From assembly GCA_965217615.1 (NCBI GenBank), contig CBDCIT010000015.1, forward strand, positions 46,219-110,218: DNA of 64,000 nt. Direction: 5' to 3'. Shown piece after piece: positions 27,682 through 37,326 of the stretch. The notes below the pieces were generated by a model. The model worked only from the letters and a program-made list of their open reading frames with translations. It made no database searches and was not told the origin of the DNA. A program made the position numbers and the translations under genes. Source of the stretch: CAVOAK01 sp965217615 (lineage in GTDB: Bacteria > Pseudomonadota > Alphaproteobacteria > UBA8366 > CAVOAK01). Positions within the stretch are counted from its first letter, which is position 1; each line of letters opens with the position of its first letter.

Positions 27682-27790
27682 CGCATTTCGTCCTATTGCA
27701 GTATCGCCGCCCCGTCCCGCGAATTGGGATCTTTTCTCCTTGGGGCGCAGTCTACGCATGATCTTCCGAGATTCCATAGGTCTTGACCCG

Positions 27791-29424
27791 CATTTCCCAG
27801 ATAGACGATGATTTCTGACGGTCTCAACGCCGATTCAAGTATAATAATCAAATGGATAATGGCGATAGGGGGCACAATAAATGGCACATCCGATGGGTGA
27901 ATCGAAACGGGACGGACTTCGGGTCGATTTCGACCGCCGCCTGAAGCTGGAATTTCACGGGTCCAAGATCACCTCTGACGGCGGGTTGCTGGCCTATCGG
28001 GAGCTTGATGATGCCCTTGGCCTGACCGAGGTTGCCGGGACTATTTTCCAGGACAGCCGTACCGGCAAGAACGGATGGCACGGCATGACGGGGCAGTTCC
28101 GTCAGTCGGTGTTTGGTCGCCTTGGTGGTTATGAGGACGTAAACGACGCCGACCGTCTCGGACGTGATCCTGCCATGCGGTGGATTGTTGGTGGCAAGGC
28201 CGTCGAAAGACAGGCTGCGTCCACCAGCCAGATGGGGCGGTTCGAGACGGAGCTTCTGGCGACCGATGCGAACATCGAAGTCCTGGCTGGGATGAACGGG
28301 GCGTGGATCGACAAGGTTCATGACCGCCGCCCACCGAAGATGATCATCCTCGACATGGACTCAAGCGTCAGCCCGACCCATGGCGAACAAGAGGGAACGG
28401 CGTACAATGGTCACTTCGGCTGCACCTGCTACCATCCACTATTCCTGTTCAACCAGTTCGGCGATCTGGAGCGGTGTTCCCTTCGCCCCGGCAATGTCCA
28501 CAGTGCCGACGGTTGGCGTGAGGTTCTGGAACCGGTCGTTGAGCGTTATCGGGAACGGAACCTGCGCCGCTACTTCCGAGGGGACGCCGCCTTTGCCGCA
28601 CCGGACATCTACGAGTTCCTGGAAAGTGAGGGTTTTCTCTACGCGATCCGGTTGCCGAAGAACCAAATTCTTCAGGAAAGCATTGCCCACCTGCTGACCC
28701 GCCCCGTCGGTCGTCCGCCGAACCATGTGCGGCGCTATTACGCCAGCTTCAGGTATCAGGCTGGAAGTTGGGACAGGAAGCGGCGCGTGGTGGCCAAGGT
28801 GGAATGGCACCCCGGCGAGTTGTGCCCCCGCGTCGGCTTTATTGTCACCAACCTGTCGCGGCCCGCCGAACGGGTGGTGGCGTTTTATAATCACCGTGGG
28901 ACAGCGGAGCAGTACATCAAGGAAGGCAAATACGCCATCAAGTGGACCCGTCTGTCATGCAGCAAGTTCCGCAACAACGAGGTTCGGCTCCAGTTTCACG
29001 CCCTGGCTTACAATCTGGGCAACTTCATGCGGGCGCTTGCATTGCCGAAGGAGGTGGAACACTGGTCGCTGACCACGCTACGGGAAAAGCTGGTGAAGAT
29101 CGGGGCCAAAGTTGTCCGCCATGGCCGTTATGTCACGTTCCAACTGGCCGAGGTCGCCGTGTCGAAAATCTTGTTCCAGAAAATCTTGGCCTTGATTGAT
29201 GATCTACGCCGAAGCCCCGTTCCGGCGTAGGCCGAGGAAATTGACGGCAAGGTGGAAAAGACAGGAGAGGTGTGTCTGGATGGTGGAAATCTTTGCCAAA
29301 TGGCCTTCCGAACGTGGTCAGCCCGCCAAAGTCGGGTCATCGGAGGGCTGGGAAGGGAATGGAGTTCCCGTGGCGGTGCAATGTAGATACGATTGCCATG
29401 GATTTGAAGGTTAGCTGGGAAATG
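27791..29424 (+). mobile_element. IS1380-family element
   Basis: The transposase gene is flanked by the inverted repeat CATTTCCCAG (27791-27800) and its complement CTGGGAAATG (29415-29424), giving an element of about 1634 bp, a normal size for IS1380. The flanking four bases on the two sides (CCCG and TCGG) do not match, so I cannot show a target duplication. It lies between genes rather than within one. Confidence 0.75.
27881..29230 (+). CDS. IS1380-family transposase
   Basis: Complete 449-residue DDE transposase. The N-terminus has KITSDGGLLAYRELDDALGL, the usual opening of the family. The catalytic residues lie in IILDMDSSVSPTHGEQEG (Asp), YFRGDAAFAAPDIYEFLE (Asp) and FYNHRGTAEQYIKEGK (Glu). 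No frameshifts are seen. It appears active by sequence. Confidence 0.93.
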   Translation: MAHPMGESKRDGLRVDFDRRLKLEFHGSKITSDGGLLAYRELDDALGLTEVAGTIFQDSRTGKNGWHGMTGQFRQSVFGRLGGYEDVNDADRLGRDPAMRWIVGGKAVERQAASTSQMGRFETELLATDANIEVLAGMNGAWIDKVHDRRPPKMIILDMDSSVSPTHGEQEGTAYNGHFGCTCYHPLFLFNQFGDLERCSLRPGNVHSADGWREVLEPVVERYRERNLRRYFRGDAAFAAPDIYEFLESEGFLYAIRLPKNQILQESIAHLLTRPVGRPPNHVRRYYASFRYQAGSWDRKRRVVAKVEWHPGELCPRVGFIVTNLSRPAERVVAFYNHRGTAEQYIKEGKYAIKWTRLSCSKFRNNEVRLQFHALAYNLGNFMRALALPKEVEHWSLTTLREKLVKIGAKVVRHGRYVTFQLAEVAVSKILFQKILALIDDLRRSPVPA

Positions 29425-29506
29425 TCGGCTTGATGCTGTCCTATCAATTCGCCAGTAAAACAATGCGAACGATGACAAATGATCCAACTCGACCTAGATT
29501 CAGACT

Positions 29507-31090
29507 ATGAGTGGCGGTTGGACCAAGACTATTTCGCATGATGCGCTGAGGCAAAAGCGCAAGGCCGTGGTGCGTCGGGGCGGCAAGCAGATCGTGCTGT
29601 TCGATATGCCAGACGGCGTTTATGCCTGCAATAATCGTTGCCCGCACGAAGGTTATCCACTGCGCGAGGGGACACTGGACGACAGTTGCACGCTGACATG
29701 CAACTGGCACAACTGGAAGTTCGACTTGCGCGACGGTACGAATCTCTATGGCGGTGACCGGCTACGGATCTACCCGGTCGAGCTGCGCAACGGCGATATC
29801 TGGGTCGACCTAACCGACGCGCCGTTCGAGGCGCGCCACGCGGCGATCATGAAGAATCTGCGCGACGCCTTCGACGACCACTCCTACGACCGTATCGCCC
29901 GCGAGATTGCACGGTTGCGTCTGGCTGACGCGGATCCGACGGAGGCGGTCGCTGCGGCGATTCTGTGGTCGCACGATCGGTTTGAGTTCGGCTGGAGCCA
30001 TGCCTATGCGGGCGCGGCCGAATGGCTGGCGCTCTATGACGAACGGGACGGTGATCACGAAACGCAGCTTGTCTGTTTGATGGAGATCGTCGGCCACATC
30101 TCCGAGGACATCTTGCGCCACGGGACCTATCCCTTTGCAGAGGATTCGCAGGACTACGACGAGGACGCCTTCGTCCAGGCATTGGACGAGGAGGACGAGC
30201 GCGCCGCTATCGCTTTGCTTCGTGGGGGCCTCGATGCCGGGCTCGCATTCGGCGAACTCGAGCGCGGTTTTGCGCGCGCGGCGCTTGCGCATTATGCCAA
30301 TTTTGGGCACTCGCTGATTTACGTGACCAAGGCAGGAAAGCTAATCAGGCGCCTTGGCAGAAGCGTCGCCTGGCCAGTGTTGGCCTCGCTCGTACGCTCG
30401 CTCGTCTACTCCCGGCGTGAAGAACAGATCCCCGAATTTCGCTATTATGCGACCGCGCTCAAGGATTGGCAGCGCGGCAAGATCGCGGCACTTCCCGACG
30501 CAGCTGCCTTCAGCGGCCTCAACGTGAAGCAGGCGCTCAAGCTCGCCGCCCGCCACGGCACTGCCGAACCGCACGGGCTCTATCGCGTTTTGCTCGCCGC
30601 AAACGCCAATAATATGCTCGCTTACGACATGACCTATCAGGAACAGACCGAACGGTCGTTCCGCGACAACGTCGGCTGGCTCGACTTCACTCATGCGATC
30701 ACCTTCGCCAACGCCGTACGTTTGGAATGCGATAAGTTTCCCGAGCTTTGGCCGCAAGGTCTCCTGCAAATGGCTTGCTTCAGCGGCCGCAACGCGCCTT
30801 ACACCGACGCCTCGCTCGACGCTGCGCTGTGGCGCGTCGGCGATGCCGCTTCCTTCATCGACGAGGCGGTCGCGACGCTTTACGACCATGGGCAGGCTGA
30901 ATACATCGTCTCCGTCCACTTCGTGAAGACGCTGTTGGCCGCGCGTGATGAAGTGACTTCGGGAGCGGCGGGCGAGGCCGCCGCACCGCTGGCCGCAGCA
31001 CTCAACCGTCTCGTCAACTCGCCGCTTAGGCGCAAACACGCCCGCCGTACGGCCCACCAGGCAATGGCCTTCGTCGCCCTCGACGGGTAA
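29507..31090 (+). CDS. Rieske 2Fe-2S protein with long C-terminal helical domain
   Basis: 527 residues. Residues 5-105 form a Rieske domain with ligands C45-x-H47 (NNRCPHEGYPL) and C65-x2-H68 (TCNWHNWKFD). The remaining 420 residues are not the usual ring-hydroxylase catalytic domain: there is no H-x4-H mononuclear iron motif. They are helix-rich, with ALAHYANFGHSLIYVTKAGK and a repeated GWLDFTHAITFANAVR-like pattern, faintly recalling questin-oxidase-like (DUF4243) proteins. It could be an oxidase that takes electrons through its own Rieske cluster. Function unknown. It begins 82 bp after the IS1380 end, and the IS may have replaced its promoter. Confidence 0.7.
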   Translation: MSGGWTKTISHDALRQKRKAVVRRGGKQIVLFDMPDGVYACNNRCPHEGYPLREGTLDDSCTLTCNWHNWKFDLRDGTNLYGGDRLRIYPVELRNGDIWVDLTDAPFEARHAAIMKNLRDAFDDHSYDRIAREIARLRLADADPTEAVAAAILWSHDRFEFGWSHAYAGAAEWLALYDERDGDHETQLVCLMEIVGHISEDILRHGTYPFAEDSQDYDEDAFVQALDEEDERAAIALLRGGLDAGLAFGELERGFARAALAHYANFGHSLIYVTKAGKLIRRLGRSVAWPVLASLVRSLVYSRREEQIPEFRYYATALKDWQRGKIAALPDAAAFSGLNVKQALKLAARHGTAEPHGLYRVLLAANANNMLAYDMTYQEQTERSFRDNVGWLDFTHAITFANAVRLECDKFPELWPQGLLQMACFSGRNAPYTDASLDAALWRVGDAASFIDEAVATLYDHGQAEYIVSVHFVKTLLAARDEVTSGAAGEAAAPLAAALNRLVNSPLRRKHARRTAHQAMAFVALDG

Positions 31091-31146
31091 GCGTCTCCTC
31101 TACTCGCGCCAGACGAACCGGTGCGATTGCGCGCGCTGCGAAAGAG

Positions 31147-31662
31147 TCAGTTTGGAACCTCACCCATAAAATCGCGTTTTCCAACATCCACCCCGGCGCT
31201 GCGCAGAATGTCATAGGCGGTCGCGGCGTGAAAAAATAATTGTGGAATCGTGAAATGGAGGAGAAATATTTGTCCTGTAAAGTTTAGCGTGTACGTACTC
31301 ATTTTGAGTTCAACCTGTCGGCTCTCGCTACCTTCGAACTGTTCAGGCTTAACCCCTTGGATGAATTCAATTGTCTCGGCGATCTGCTTCTTGAGAACAG
31401 CGAAGCTCGCCTCGTCCGCACCAAAGTAGTCGAGTGCATCTTGGCCGATTAGTCGGGCGACTGCTCCGCCTGAATGAAAGAGAGTGGTCTTGGCTTGGAG
31501 CGCCATATGAAACATGTCGGGATAGATGCGCATCTGAAGGAGTACGGTCTCATCAATATTGTGCGCCGCGCAATGCGCCTCTGCCTTGTCAAGTACGCCT
31601 GAGAGTCCGCCCAATTGCTGAACGAAAATGGGAACCGAGGTCTGATACATCGAAAGCGGCAT
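31147..31662 (-). CDS. DUF1993 family protein
   Basis: About 171 residues, start MPLSMYQTSVPIFVQQLGGL. The sequence fits the DUF1993 (DinB-like four-helix) pattern: LDKAEAHCAAHNIDETVLLQ, MRIYPDMFHMALQAK, RQVELKMSTYTLNFTGQIFL and LHFTIPQLFFHAATAYDILR. Function unknown in the family. A 15-residue longer start is possible but unsupported by a ribosome-binding site. It converges on the Rieske gene. Confidence 0.85.
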   Translation of the reverse strand: MPLSMYQTSVPIFVQQLGGLSGVLDKAEAHCAAHNIDETVLLQMRIYPDMFHMALQAKTTLFHSGGAVARLIGQDALDYFGADEASFAVLKKQIAETIEFIQGVKPEQFEGSESRQVELKMSTYTLNFTGQIFLLHFTIPQLFFHAATAYDILRSAGVDVGKRDFMGEVPN

Positions 31663-32163
31663 GGGTTTGGTCCGTTCAAGTAGTTGAGATTGCAGCGTCG
31701 AGAACAACCGAGTGTTCCATATATGAGCCCATCTGGCAGGGTTTTATACGAGTTACGGCAGCTTCTTGCGCGCCGAACATCCATCGGACAACCGCGCCTG
31801 TGTAGGGTTCAAATTGGAGTGCCAACTACTGGCCTTGCCGGGGTTGGCGTCGATTTGAACCGATCAAGGCAGCGCCCTGTATTAACGATCTATTCGCAAC
31901 GAATGGCCGCTTCGGACCCCCGTGGCGTAATATAGCCGCGGCGGCTTACTGCCAATGCGCCGAATCTGACCTGAGTCTTAAACAACGTCATCAATGACGA
32001 GGGCTGCGGGGTGATGATATGGCTGCCAATGGTCATCGGCGGAATCTCGAGTACCACTTGACTCCTTCTGCCCGCGGCCAGAAGCGGACATTCGAGTTGA
32101 CGCTGTCTGCGCCGCCATGACACTACATATGAATATCTCCCACTGTGTTGGTGCCGCCGCCGT
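31663..32163. other. 501-bp intergenic region without a supported gene
   Basis: No frame here shows family resemblance or a good start signal. One inverted pair (CTCGAGT near 32047 and ATTCGAGT near 32090) and a CCAGAAGCGGACATT segment of the kind often seen in non-coding DNA of rhizobial relatives are present. It presumably holds the promoters of the divergent DUF1993 gene and the small 113-residue protein. Confidence 0.5.
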
Positions 32164-32505
32164 ATGAAGCTGTCTCGCGACGAACTGATTGATCGAATTG
32201 CCTACGCCAGCCAAGATAATCGCGAGCGGTTGGGCCAGAAATCAACCGATCCCAAAACCAACGACTCGAATGCCCGCAAGTTCGCAGCTGTAATCGTCAA
32301 GCATTTCGATTTGCTGTCGATCGCTACCGTGGACCGCAAAGAACTGGTCGACCGGATAGCCCACGCCAGCGGACGAAATCGCAGGCTGCTTGTAGATAAG
32401 GCGCGAGACCCAGAAGCGGAGGCCACACACTCGCGGCTGTTCGCAACGGCGGTCATAAGGCACCTTGAACAGAGCGGAGCGCTCAGCGGCAAGTCACACA
32501 AGTGA
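32164..32505 (+). CDS. Small protein with a tandem internal duplication
   Basis: 113 residues, no signal peptide, rich in Arg, Asp and Ala. Two copies of a 45-50 residue unit follow one another: RDELIDRIAYASQDNRERLG ... ARKFAAVIVKHFDLLS (residues 5-52) and RKELVDRIAHASGRNRRLLV ... SRLFATAVIRHLEQSG (residues 58-105). The units share the ELxDRIAxAS, DP and FAxxVIxHx positions. Each unit looks like two or three helices. I do not recognise a family; it could be a small DNA- or protein-binding helical repeat. It lies upstream of the hisC-like gene on the same strand but about 200 bp away. Confidence 0.6.
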   Translation: MKLSRDELIDRIAYASQDNRERLGQKSTDPKTNDSNARKFAAVIVKHFDLLSIATVDRKELVDRIAHASGRNRRLLVDKARDPEAEATHSRLFATAVIRHLEQSGALSGKSHK

Positions 32506-32701
32506 TACGTGCCATTGCGAGCGTCTGGGCTAGCCAGCTCTCACATGTCCATTTGGCGTCTTAGGGAGTCTACGGTCGGATAGTTGAGCGGCGTTCGGTC
32601 GTCCGGTACAGTTCAAGAGCGGACATTTGCGTTGCCTTCGGAAGCTGCCGGTGGGCATCATGAACTCAGCGAACTCGACGCGAAACAGGGGTACACTTAA
32701 C

Positions 32702-33793
32702 ATGAGCGGACTGATCGCAAGGACCGGCGGTGAAAAATTCGCCCAACATATGTTGGGCATATCAAGCCTCGAGGGCTTCGAAAAGGTCATCAAGCTGGCC
32801 TCGAACGAGAACCCGCTGGGACCAAGTCCAAAAGCCGTTGCCGCCATTGCGGCAGCGATTGACGAACTACACCGCTACTCCGAGGCCGGCTACGTAGACC
32901 TCAAGCAGGCGATTGCCGAGCGTTATGGCCTGGACTCCTCCAGGATCGTCGTCGGCCCTGGGTCGGACGAGCTGCTGACCCGAGTGGCGCGCGCCTACGC
33001 CGGGTCAGGTGATGAAATTGTGCACAGCGCCCATTGCTACGGAAAGTTCCCGATCTATGCGAACATCGTTGGGGCGACGCCGGTTCGAGCGGCCGACCTC
33101 GATTTTCAAGTCGACGTCGACGCGATGCTGGGCTGCGTCACCGAGCGGACCCGCATCGTCATGCTTGCCAATCCCGATAACCCGGCGGGGACCTGGATCT
33201 CAGGCGCCGAGCTGCGCCGCTTGCACGCAGGTCTTGGCGACAACGTGCTGTTGGCGATCGACGGCGCCTATACCGAGTTTGTCACCGTTTCTGACTACGA
33301 GGATGGGATCGCCTTGGTCGAGAGCGCCGAGAACGTCGTCGTCACGCGCACATTCTCGAAGATCTACGGCCTTGCCGACCTGCGCCTTGGCTGGCTCTAT
33401 GGTCCGCCGGACGTGGTCGAGGTGGTCAGCCGGTTGTCGCTCTCCTTTCCGATCAGCGGCCTCGCCGTCGCCGGCGGCATGGCGGCCCTGGGTGATGTCG
33501 AGTTCGCCACCCGTTCGCGTGATCACAACGAGACCTGGCTGGCTTGGCTGACGGAGCGGCTCGAGAGCCTTGGCCTGAGCGTCCATCCCAGTCAGACCAA
33601 TTTCGTACTTGCGCGCTTTCCGGACACTGAACGCAAGACCGCCCGTGCCGCCAACGAGTTCCTGCTGTTGCGCGGCATCATCCCGCGCGTGATCAATGGA
33701 CCCGATTATGAAGATGCCTTGCGCATCAGCGTCGGTGAGAGCTTCGAGATGCTGGCGTTGGGCGATGCCTTGGCCGAGTTCCTTGAGGCTTAA
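32702..33793 (+). CDS. hisC: Histidinol-phosphate aminotransferase-like (HisC family)
   Basis: 363 residues, PLP fold-type I. Visible: LASNENPLGPSPKAV near the N-terminus, VVGPGSDELL (cofactor phosphate loop), LANPDNPAGTWIS (substrate/cofactor Asn), and the PLP lysine in TFSKIYGLADLRLGW. This matches HisC, which transaminates imidazole-acetol phosphate; paralogues of HisC act on aromatic or phenylpyruvate substrates, and no other his gene is nearby, so the substrate assignment is provisional. Start MSGLIARTGG, about 25 codons after the first in-frame ATG, is chosen because the upstream part lacks family resemblance. Confidence 0.85.
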   Translation: MSGLIARTGGEKFAQHMLGISSLEGFEKVIKLASNENPLGPSPKAVAAIAAAIDELHRYSEAGYVDLKQAIAERYGLDSSRIVVGPGSDELLTRVARAYAGSGDEIVHSAHCYGKFPIYANIVGATPVRAADLDFQVDVDAMLGCVTERTRIVMLANPDNPAGTWISGAELRRLHAGLGDNVLLAIDGAYTEFVTVSDYEDGIALVESAENVVVTRTFSKIYGLADLRLGWLYGPPDVVEVVSRLSLSFPISGLAVAGGMAALGDVEFATRSRDHNETWLAWLTERLESLGLSVHPSQTNFVLARFPDTERKTARAANEFLLLRGIIPRVINGPDYEDALRISVGESFEMLALGDALAEFLEA

Positions 33794-33823
33794 TCAACCC
33801 TAGGCATTGTTTTTGGTGTTTTC

Positions 33824-34633
33824 TTAACGGAACTTAGCGTCGCGCCATTCCAGGGCTGACTTTAGCCCTTTCTCCCGACGAATCTTATTGAATTCCTCGT
33901 TTTCGGGCCCTCCGGCCACCGTTATCAACAGGTCGATGTCACGGGCGGTCAGGAGTGATTCGCGCATGCCCATGATGTCGTAGGTCCGGTTGATGGCAAG
34001 CTTGCTGTTCTGAACCGCCAGCGCCGCAGCCGCCGACATGTCCTTGGCGATGGACATTGCTCGGTCCTGCAGTTGCTCCGCCGCGACCACGTGATTAATA
34101 GCGCCGCAGCGCAAGGCCTCGTCCGCTGGAATTTGATCGTTGCCGGTGAGGATCCACTCCTTGGCCTTCTTGGGCCCAACACTCCAAGGCAGGATCAGGG
34201 AGACAATGCCAACGCCAAACCGCACCTCGGGTTCCCCGAACAGAGAGTCTTCGGCGGCGACCGTCACGTCACAGGCGAGTGCTAGTTCAAAGGCCCCGGC
34301 CAAACAGAAGCCATGAACTGCGGCGACCGTCGGCTTCGGGTGCTCCCAAAACTGCATGATGAAATGAAAATTCCGCTCCTGTTCCTGGCGCCAGTCGTCG
34401 ATATTCGAAGGACCCTCACCCACCGATTCTTTCAAGTCGAACCCGGCTGAGAAGGCGCGGCCGTTGGCTCGCAAGAGAATTGCCCGGACATCCGGGTCAT
34501 CGGCGAACTGGGTCATAACGCCATTGATCTCTTCTATCATCTTGGTGTTGATGGCGTTAAGGACCTTCGGCCGGTTCAAAGTAATGACGCCGACGTGGCC
34601 ATCCATATGCGTATCGATCGTCTCGAAAGACAT
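33824..34633 (-). CDS. Enoyl-CoA hydratase/isomerase (crotonase superfamily)
   Basis: 269 residues. Crotonase features: VGVITLNRPKVLNAINTKMI, the oxyanion-hole segments RAFSAGFDLKES and VHGFCLAGAFELALACDVTV, and LFGEPEVRFGVGIVS with an acidic residue at the catalytic Glu position. The gene is downstream of the CoA-ligase pair on the same strand, with about 170 bp between, so it may act on the CoA thioester they form. That gap contains a short in-frame stretch (CLRGGTWSISGAMDTRLG) that may be a gene remnant. Confidence 0.85.
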   Translation of the reverse strand: MSFETIDTHMDGHVGVITLNRPKVLNAINTKMIEEINGVMTQFADDPDVRAILLRANGRAFSAGFDLKESVGEGPSNIDDWRQEQERNFHFIMQFWEHPKPTVAAVHGFCLAGAFELALACDVTVAAEDSLFGEPEVRFGVGIVSLILPWSVGPKKAKEWILTGNDQIPADEALRCGAINHVVAAEQLQDRAMSIAKDMSAAAALAVQNSKLAINRTYDIMGMRESLLTARDIDLLITVAGGPENEEFNKIRREKGLKSALEWRDAKFR

Positions 34634-34807
34634 TTCACTTCACCCAGAGTTTGCTGCTGATGCGATGGTCGATTTTGCTTAGACCAACAGATCCTTGATC
34701 CCGAGCCTGGTATCCATCGCGCCAGAAATAGACCAAGTTCCGCCACGCAGGCACTTGATGCCGCGACGACCATCTTCACTGTGATCCAAGAGCCTCGGGT
34801 GGACCAC

Positions 34808-35674
34808 TCACTTATCGAGAACGTTTCGAACTTGATCCCTAATTTCCGTGATTGCGTCGACGACGATGGCTCCCGCGGCATGTAATGCCGCCATCTTCGC
34901 GGTGGCGCTTTCGTCCTCTTGCCCCATTAGTGCGCCGGCATGGCCCATGGATTTTCCAGCCGGCGCATGACGTCCGAGAACAGTCGCGACGACGGGTGTC
35001 TTCATCGTCGCGACGAATTCAGCAGCTTCGAGTTCCAAACGGCCGCCGAGCTCTCCGATCAAGACAACGGCCTCGGTTTCGGCGTCTGCTTCAAATAGCT
35101 CCAGGATCTCTCGATACCCAGTCGCAACTAGCGGATCTCCGCCGAGGCAAACGAGCGTACTGATCCCAAGGCCCACTTGGTCGAGATACATGGCGACCTC
35201 AGGCGCAAGCGAACCACTCTTGGCTAAGAAGCCAACCGTGCCCCGAACATAGCCTCGCTCGTTGCCGTCGGAAAGATTGGTGAAACCAGGACTCAAGCAA
35301 CCGGCCGCATTGGGGCCGAATACGGTCGCGCCGTGGTTCTTGGCGTGGTCGCATATGGCGATGGCATCGCGAATTGGCACGTTCTCTGTGTAAATTGTGA
35401 TCGTCTTGATTCCCGCATCAATGGCTTCCAAGCATGCATCCATGGCATGGGCGGCAGGAACGGAAATGAAGCTGCAGTTGGCGCCGGTCTCGGAAACCGC
35501 GTCGTAGCAAGTACCGAAAACGGGAAGACCTTCGACGGACTCTCCAGCTTTCCCAGGTGTTACGCCACCGACGATCGCTGTCGCGTCTTCATTCATCAAC
35601 TTCGCCATAGCTCGGCCATGCCTCCCGGTGATGCCCTGAATCATGACGCGCGATGTTTGATCGACCAAAATCGT
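34808..35674 (-). CDS. Succinyl-CoA/malyl-CoA synthetase-type ligase, alpha subunit
   Basis: 288 residues. The N-terminal CoA-binding Rossmann domain starts MTILVDQTSRVMIQGITGRH. The phosphohistidine loop is GKSMGHAGALMGQEDES, in the place of the SucD active-site His. The beta subunit lies just upstream (10-nt gap). Family possibilities are succinate-CoA ligase and malate-CoA ligase (MtkB). The conspicuously divergent sequence and the absence of other TCA genes nearby argue against the housekeeping SucD. Start ATG at 35674. Confidence 0.8.
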   Translation of the reverse strand, partial: TILVDQTSRVMIQGITGRHGRAMAKLMNEDATAIVGGVTPGKAGESVEGLPVFGTCYDAVSETGANCSFISVPAAHAMDACLEAIDAGIKTITIYTENVPIRDAIAICDHAKNHGATVFGPNAAGCLSPGFTNLSDGNERGYVRGTVGFLAKSGSLAPEVAMYLDQVGLGISTLVCLGGDPLVATGYREILELFEADAETEAVVLIGELGGRLELEAAEFVATMKTPVVATVLGRHAPAGKSMGHAGALMGQEDESATAKMAALHAAGAIVVDAITEIRDQVRNVLDK

Positions 35675-35684
35675 CATGGATTTT

Positions 35685-36803
35685 CTATTCGATTTCCCTA
35701 CAGGCGGCTGCCACGGCACTCAATGCCAACTCAATTTTCTCATTAACTTCGAAGCCGATTTCGCCGAGGATTTCGCGTCCGCGTTCCCCACTGTTTCCCT
35801 CCATTCGCGCCAGCAATCTACTTTTCGGAGTGGCTTGACGACATGCCTCGGCAACGCCCTCGGCGACGAGATCGCAACGAGACGTCTGAAAGAACGTACT
35901 GAAAAAGATGATCGGTGTGTTCAAATCCGCCGCTGCCTGAAAGATCGGCGTCATTCCTGCGGCCCCATACATGGCCGTTCCCCCTAGATCGACGACGGCA
36001 CGCATGGGTACGCCGAGGTCAATCAAGCGATCAAATGTCGCCATCATCGCGCCTGCGCCGCCAATGATGGCAACAACCAGTCCCTTTGGGTCGACATCAA
36101 TGGCATAGCCGTGATGCTCAGCTATCGATCGCTCGAACGGCGTCTGCTCCGGCGAAATTTCCAGTTCATCCCACTCAGGGTGCCGAAAACGGGCACGACT
36201 ATCGAGCACGACCTTCGAGTCCGCGGCAACGGCACTGCCACCGCGTATCACGGCGAGCGGGTTAATTTCGGCGACCTCGGCATCCTGCTCGTAGGTCAGC
36301 CGGCAGAGTGCTTCGACAATCGATCCGACACCGTCTTTCGTCCTTTTCGAGAGGTCCAGAAAACTTGTGACCCGCTCGATCGCCGAGGCCTGGATTTTTC
36401 CAGGTGCATCGATCGGCAGGCGCAGGATGTCCTCTTTTGGCACGGACTCGATTTCCACCCCACCTTTCGCCGAAGCGAGGATTGTTCGGCACTGCGCATC
36501 CCGGTCATTGACGACCGCCAGGTAGAGTTCCCGTTCGATATCGAGGCGTTCTTCGATCAGAACTTGTTCAACCAAATCGTCTCCCAACGTGCGTCCCAGC
36601 ATATTCCGGGCGCTCGCCTCAATTGCTGCGGCATCATCCACGAATTCGATGCCGCCTCGCTTACCGCGCTTGCCGGCAGGCACCTGTGCTTTGATCACAA
36701 CCCTTTTGAGATCATTGGGGTGAATCGGCCAAAGCCCCCCCGGTGGAACCGGAATTCCATACCGGGAGAACAGCTGCTTGCCCTGATATTCGAGAAGTTT
36801 CAT
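35685..36803 (-). CDS. Succinyl-CoA/malyl-CoA synthetase-type ligase, beta subunit
   Basis: 372 residues. The N-terminal ATP-grasp begins MKLLEYQGKQLFSRYGIPVP and continues VVIKAQVPAGKRGKRGGIEF. The Mg-site EINPLAV and the CoA-ligase domain GGAGAMMATFDRLIDLG follow. Together with the alpha subunit it forms an acid-CoA ligase making a CoA thioester with NTP. A few residues shorter than SucC (about 388). It is likely an operon with the alpha subunit and perhaps the enoyl-CoA hydratase. Confidence 0.82.
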   Translation of the reverse strand: MKLLEYQGKQLFSRYGIPVPPGGLWPIHPNDLKRVVIKAQVPAGKRGKRGGIEFVDDAAAIEASARNMLGRTLGDDLVEQVLIEERLDIERELYLAVVNDRDAQCRTILASAKGGVEIESVPKEDILRLPIDAPGKIQASAIERVTSFLDLSKRTKDGVGSIVEALCRLTYEQDAEVAEINPLAVIRGGSAVAADSKVVLDSRARFRHPEWDELEISPEQTPFERSIAEHHGYAIDVDPKGLVVAIIGGAGAMMATFDRLIDLGVPMRAVVDLGGTAMYGAAGMTPIFQAAADLNTPIIFFSTFFQTSRCDLVAEGVAEACRQATPKSRLLARMEGNSGERGREILGEIGFEVNEKIELALSAVAAACREIE

Positions 36804-36918
36804 CGTCGATCAAGATACTCCAAATGGCTGCCTATCGTCCGTATTAAGTCGCGTCTTTCAGCCGGCGCTCGTTAATTTCCGAGAAATACTCGAGCCAATG
36901 CTGGCGAAGATCCGCTTC

Positions 36919-37326
36919 TTAGGCTCCATCATCGTAGGCAGGACTGACGAGGGGGCTCGCCTGATCGACCTGGACGACAATGATCCCATTGAAAATGTCG
37001 CAGAGCTCACCCCATTGCTCAACAAACGCCGGCAACATGCCGTCGTATTCAGACGAGCCCCTCTTCACGAAGCGGGCCGGCCCTTTGCAGCGAAAGCCCA
37101 TTCGCGAGAGGGTATCGACGAAGTTCACCTCGACGATTGCGTTCGTGGCGATGTTTGAGGCAGTCTGCGGCGAGCGAATTTCGCCAAACATGACGTGATC
37201 GTCGTCGAGCACCAAAAACGTTCCTTTGGGCGAAAGATTAGGCGTCCCATCGGCGCAGATGCTGGCGACATATCCGAGCTTTTGTTCCGCGACGACGCGC
37301 TTCATCTCGTCGGTTAGTGCCGGCAT
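36919..37326 (-). CDS. Pyridoxamine 5'-phosphate oxidase-family flavin protein
   Basis: 135 residues, a split-barrel FMN-binding fold. Recognisable: MKRVVAEQKLGYVASICADG, TPNLSPKGTFLVLDDDHVMF and SPQTASNIATNAIVEVNFVD. Members reduce or bind flavin, haem or F420; the substrate here is unknown. It is not the biosynthetic PdxH, which is longer. It stands alone on the minus strand. Confidence 0.8.
   Translation of the reverse strand: MPALTDEMKRVVAEQKLGYVASICADGTPNLSPKGTFLVLDDDHVMFGEIRSPQTASNIATNAIVEVNFVDTLSRMGFRCKGPARFVKRGSSEYDGMLPAFVEQWGELCDIFNGIIVVQVDQASPLVSPAYDDGA

Noticed and set aside
27791..29424. Target duplication for the IS1380 element
   Set aside because: The bases adjoining the CATTTCCCAG repeats differ on the two sides, so a duplication could not be supported.
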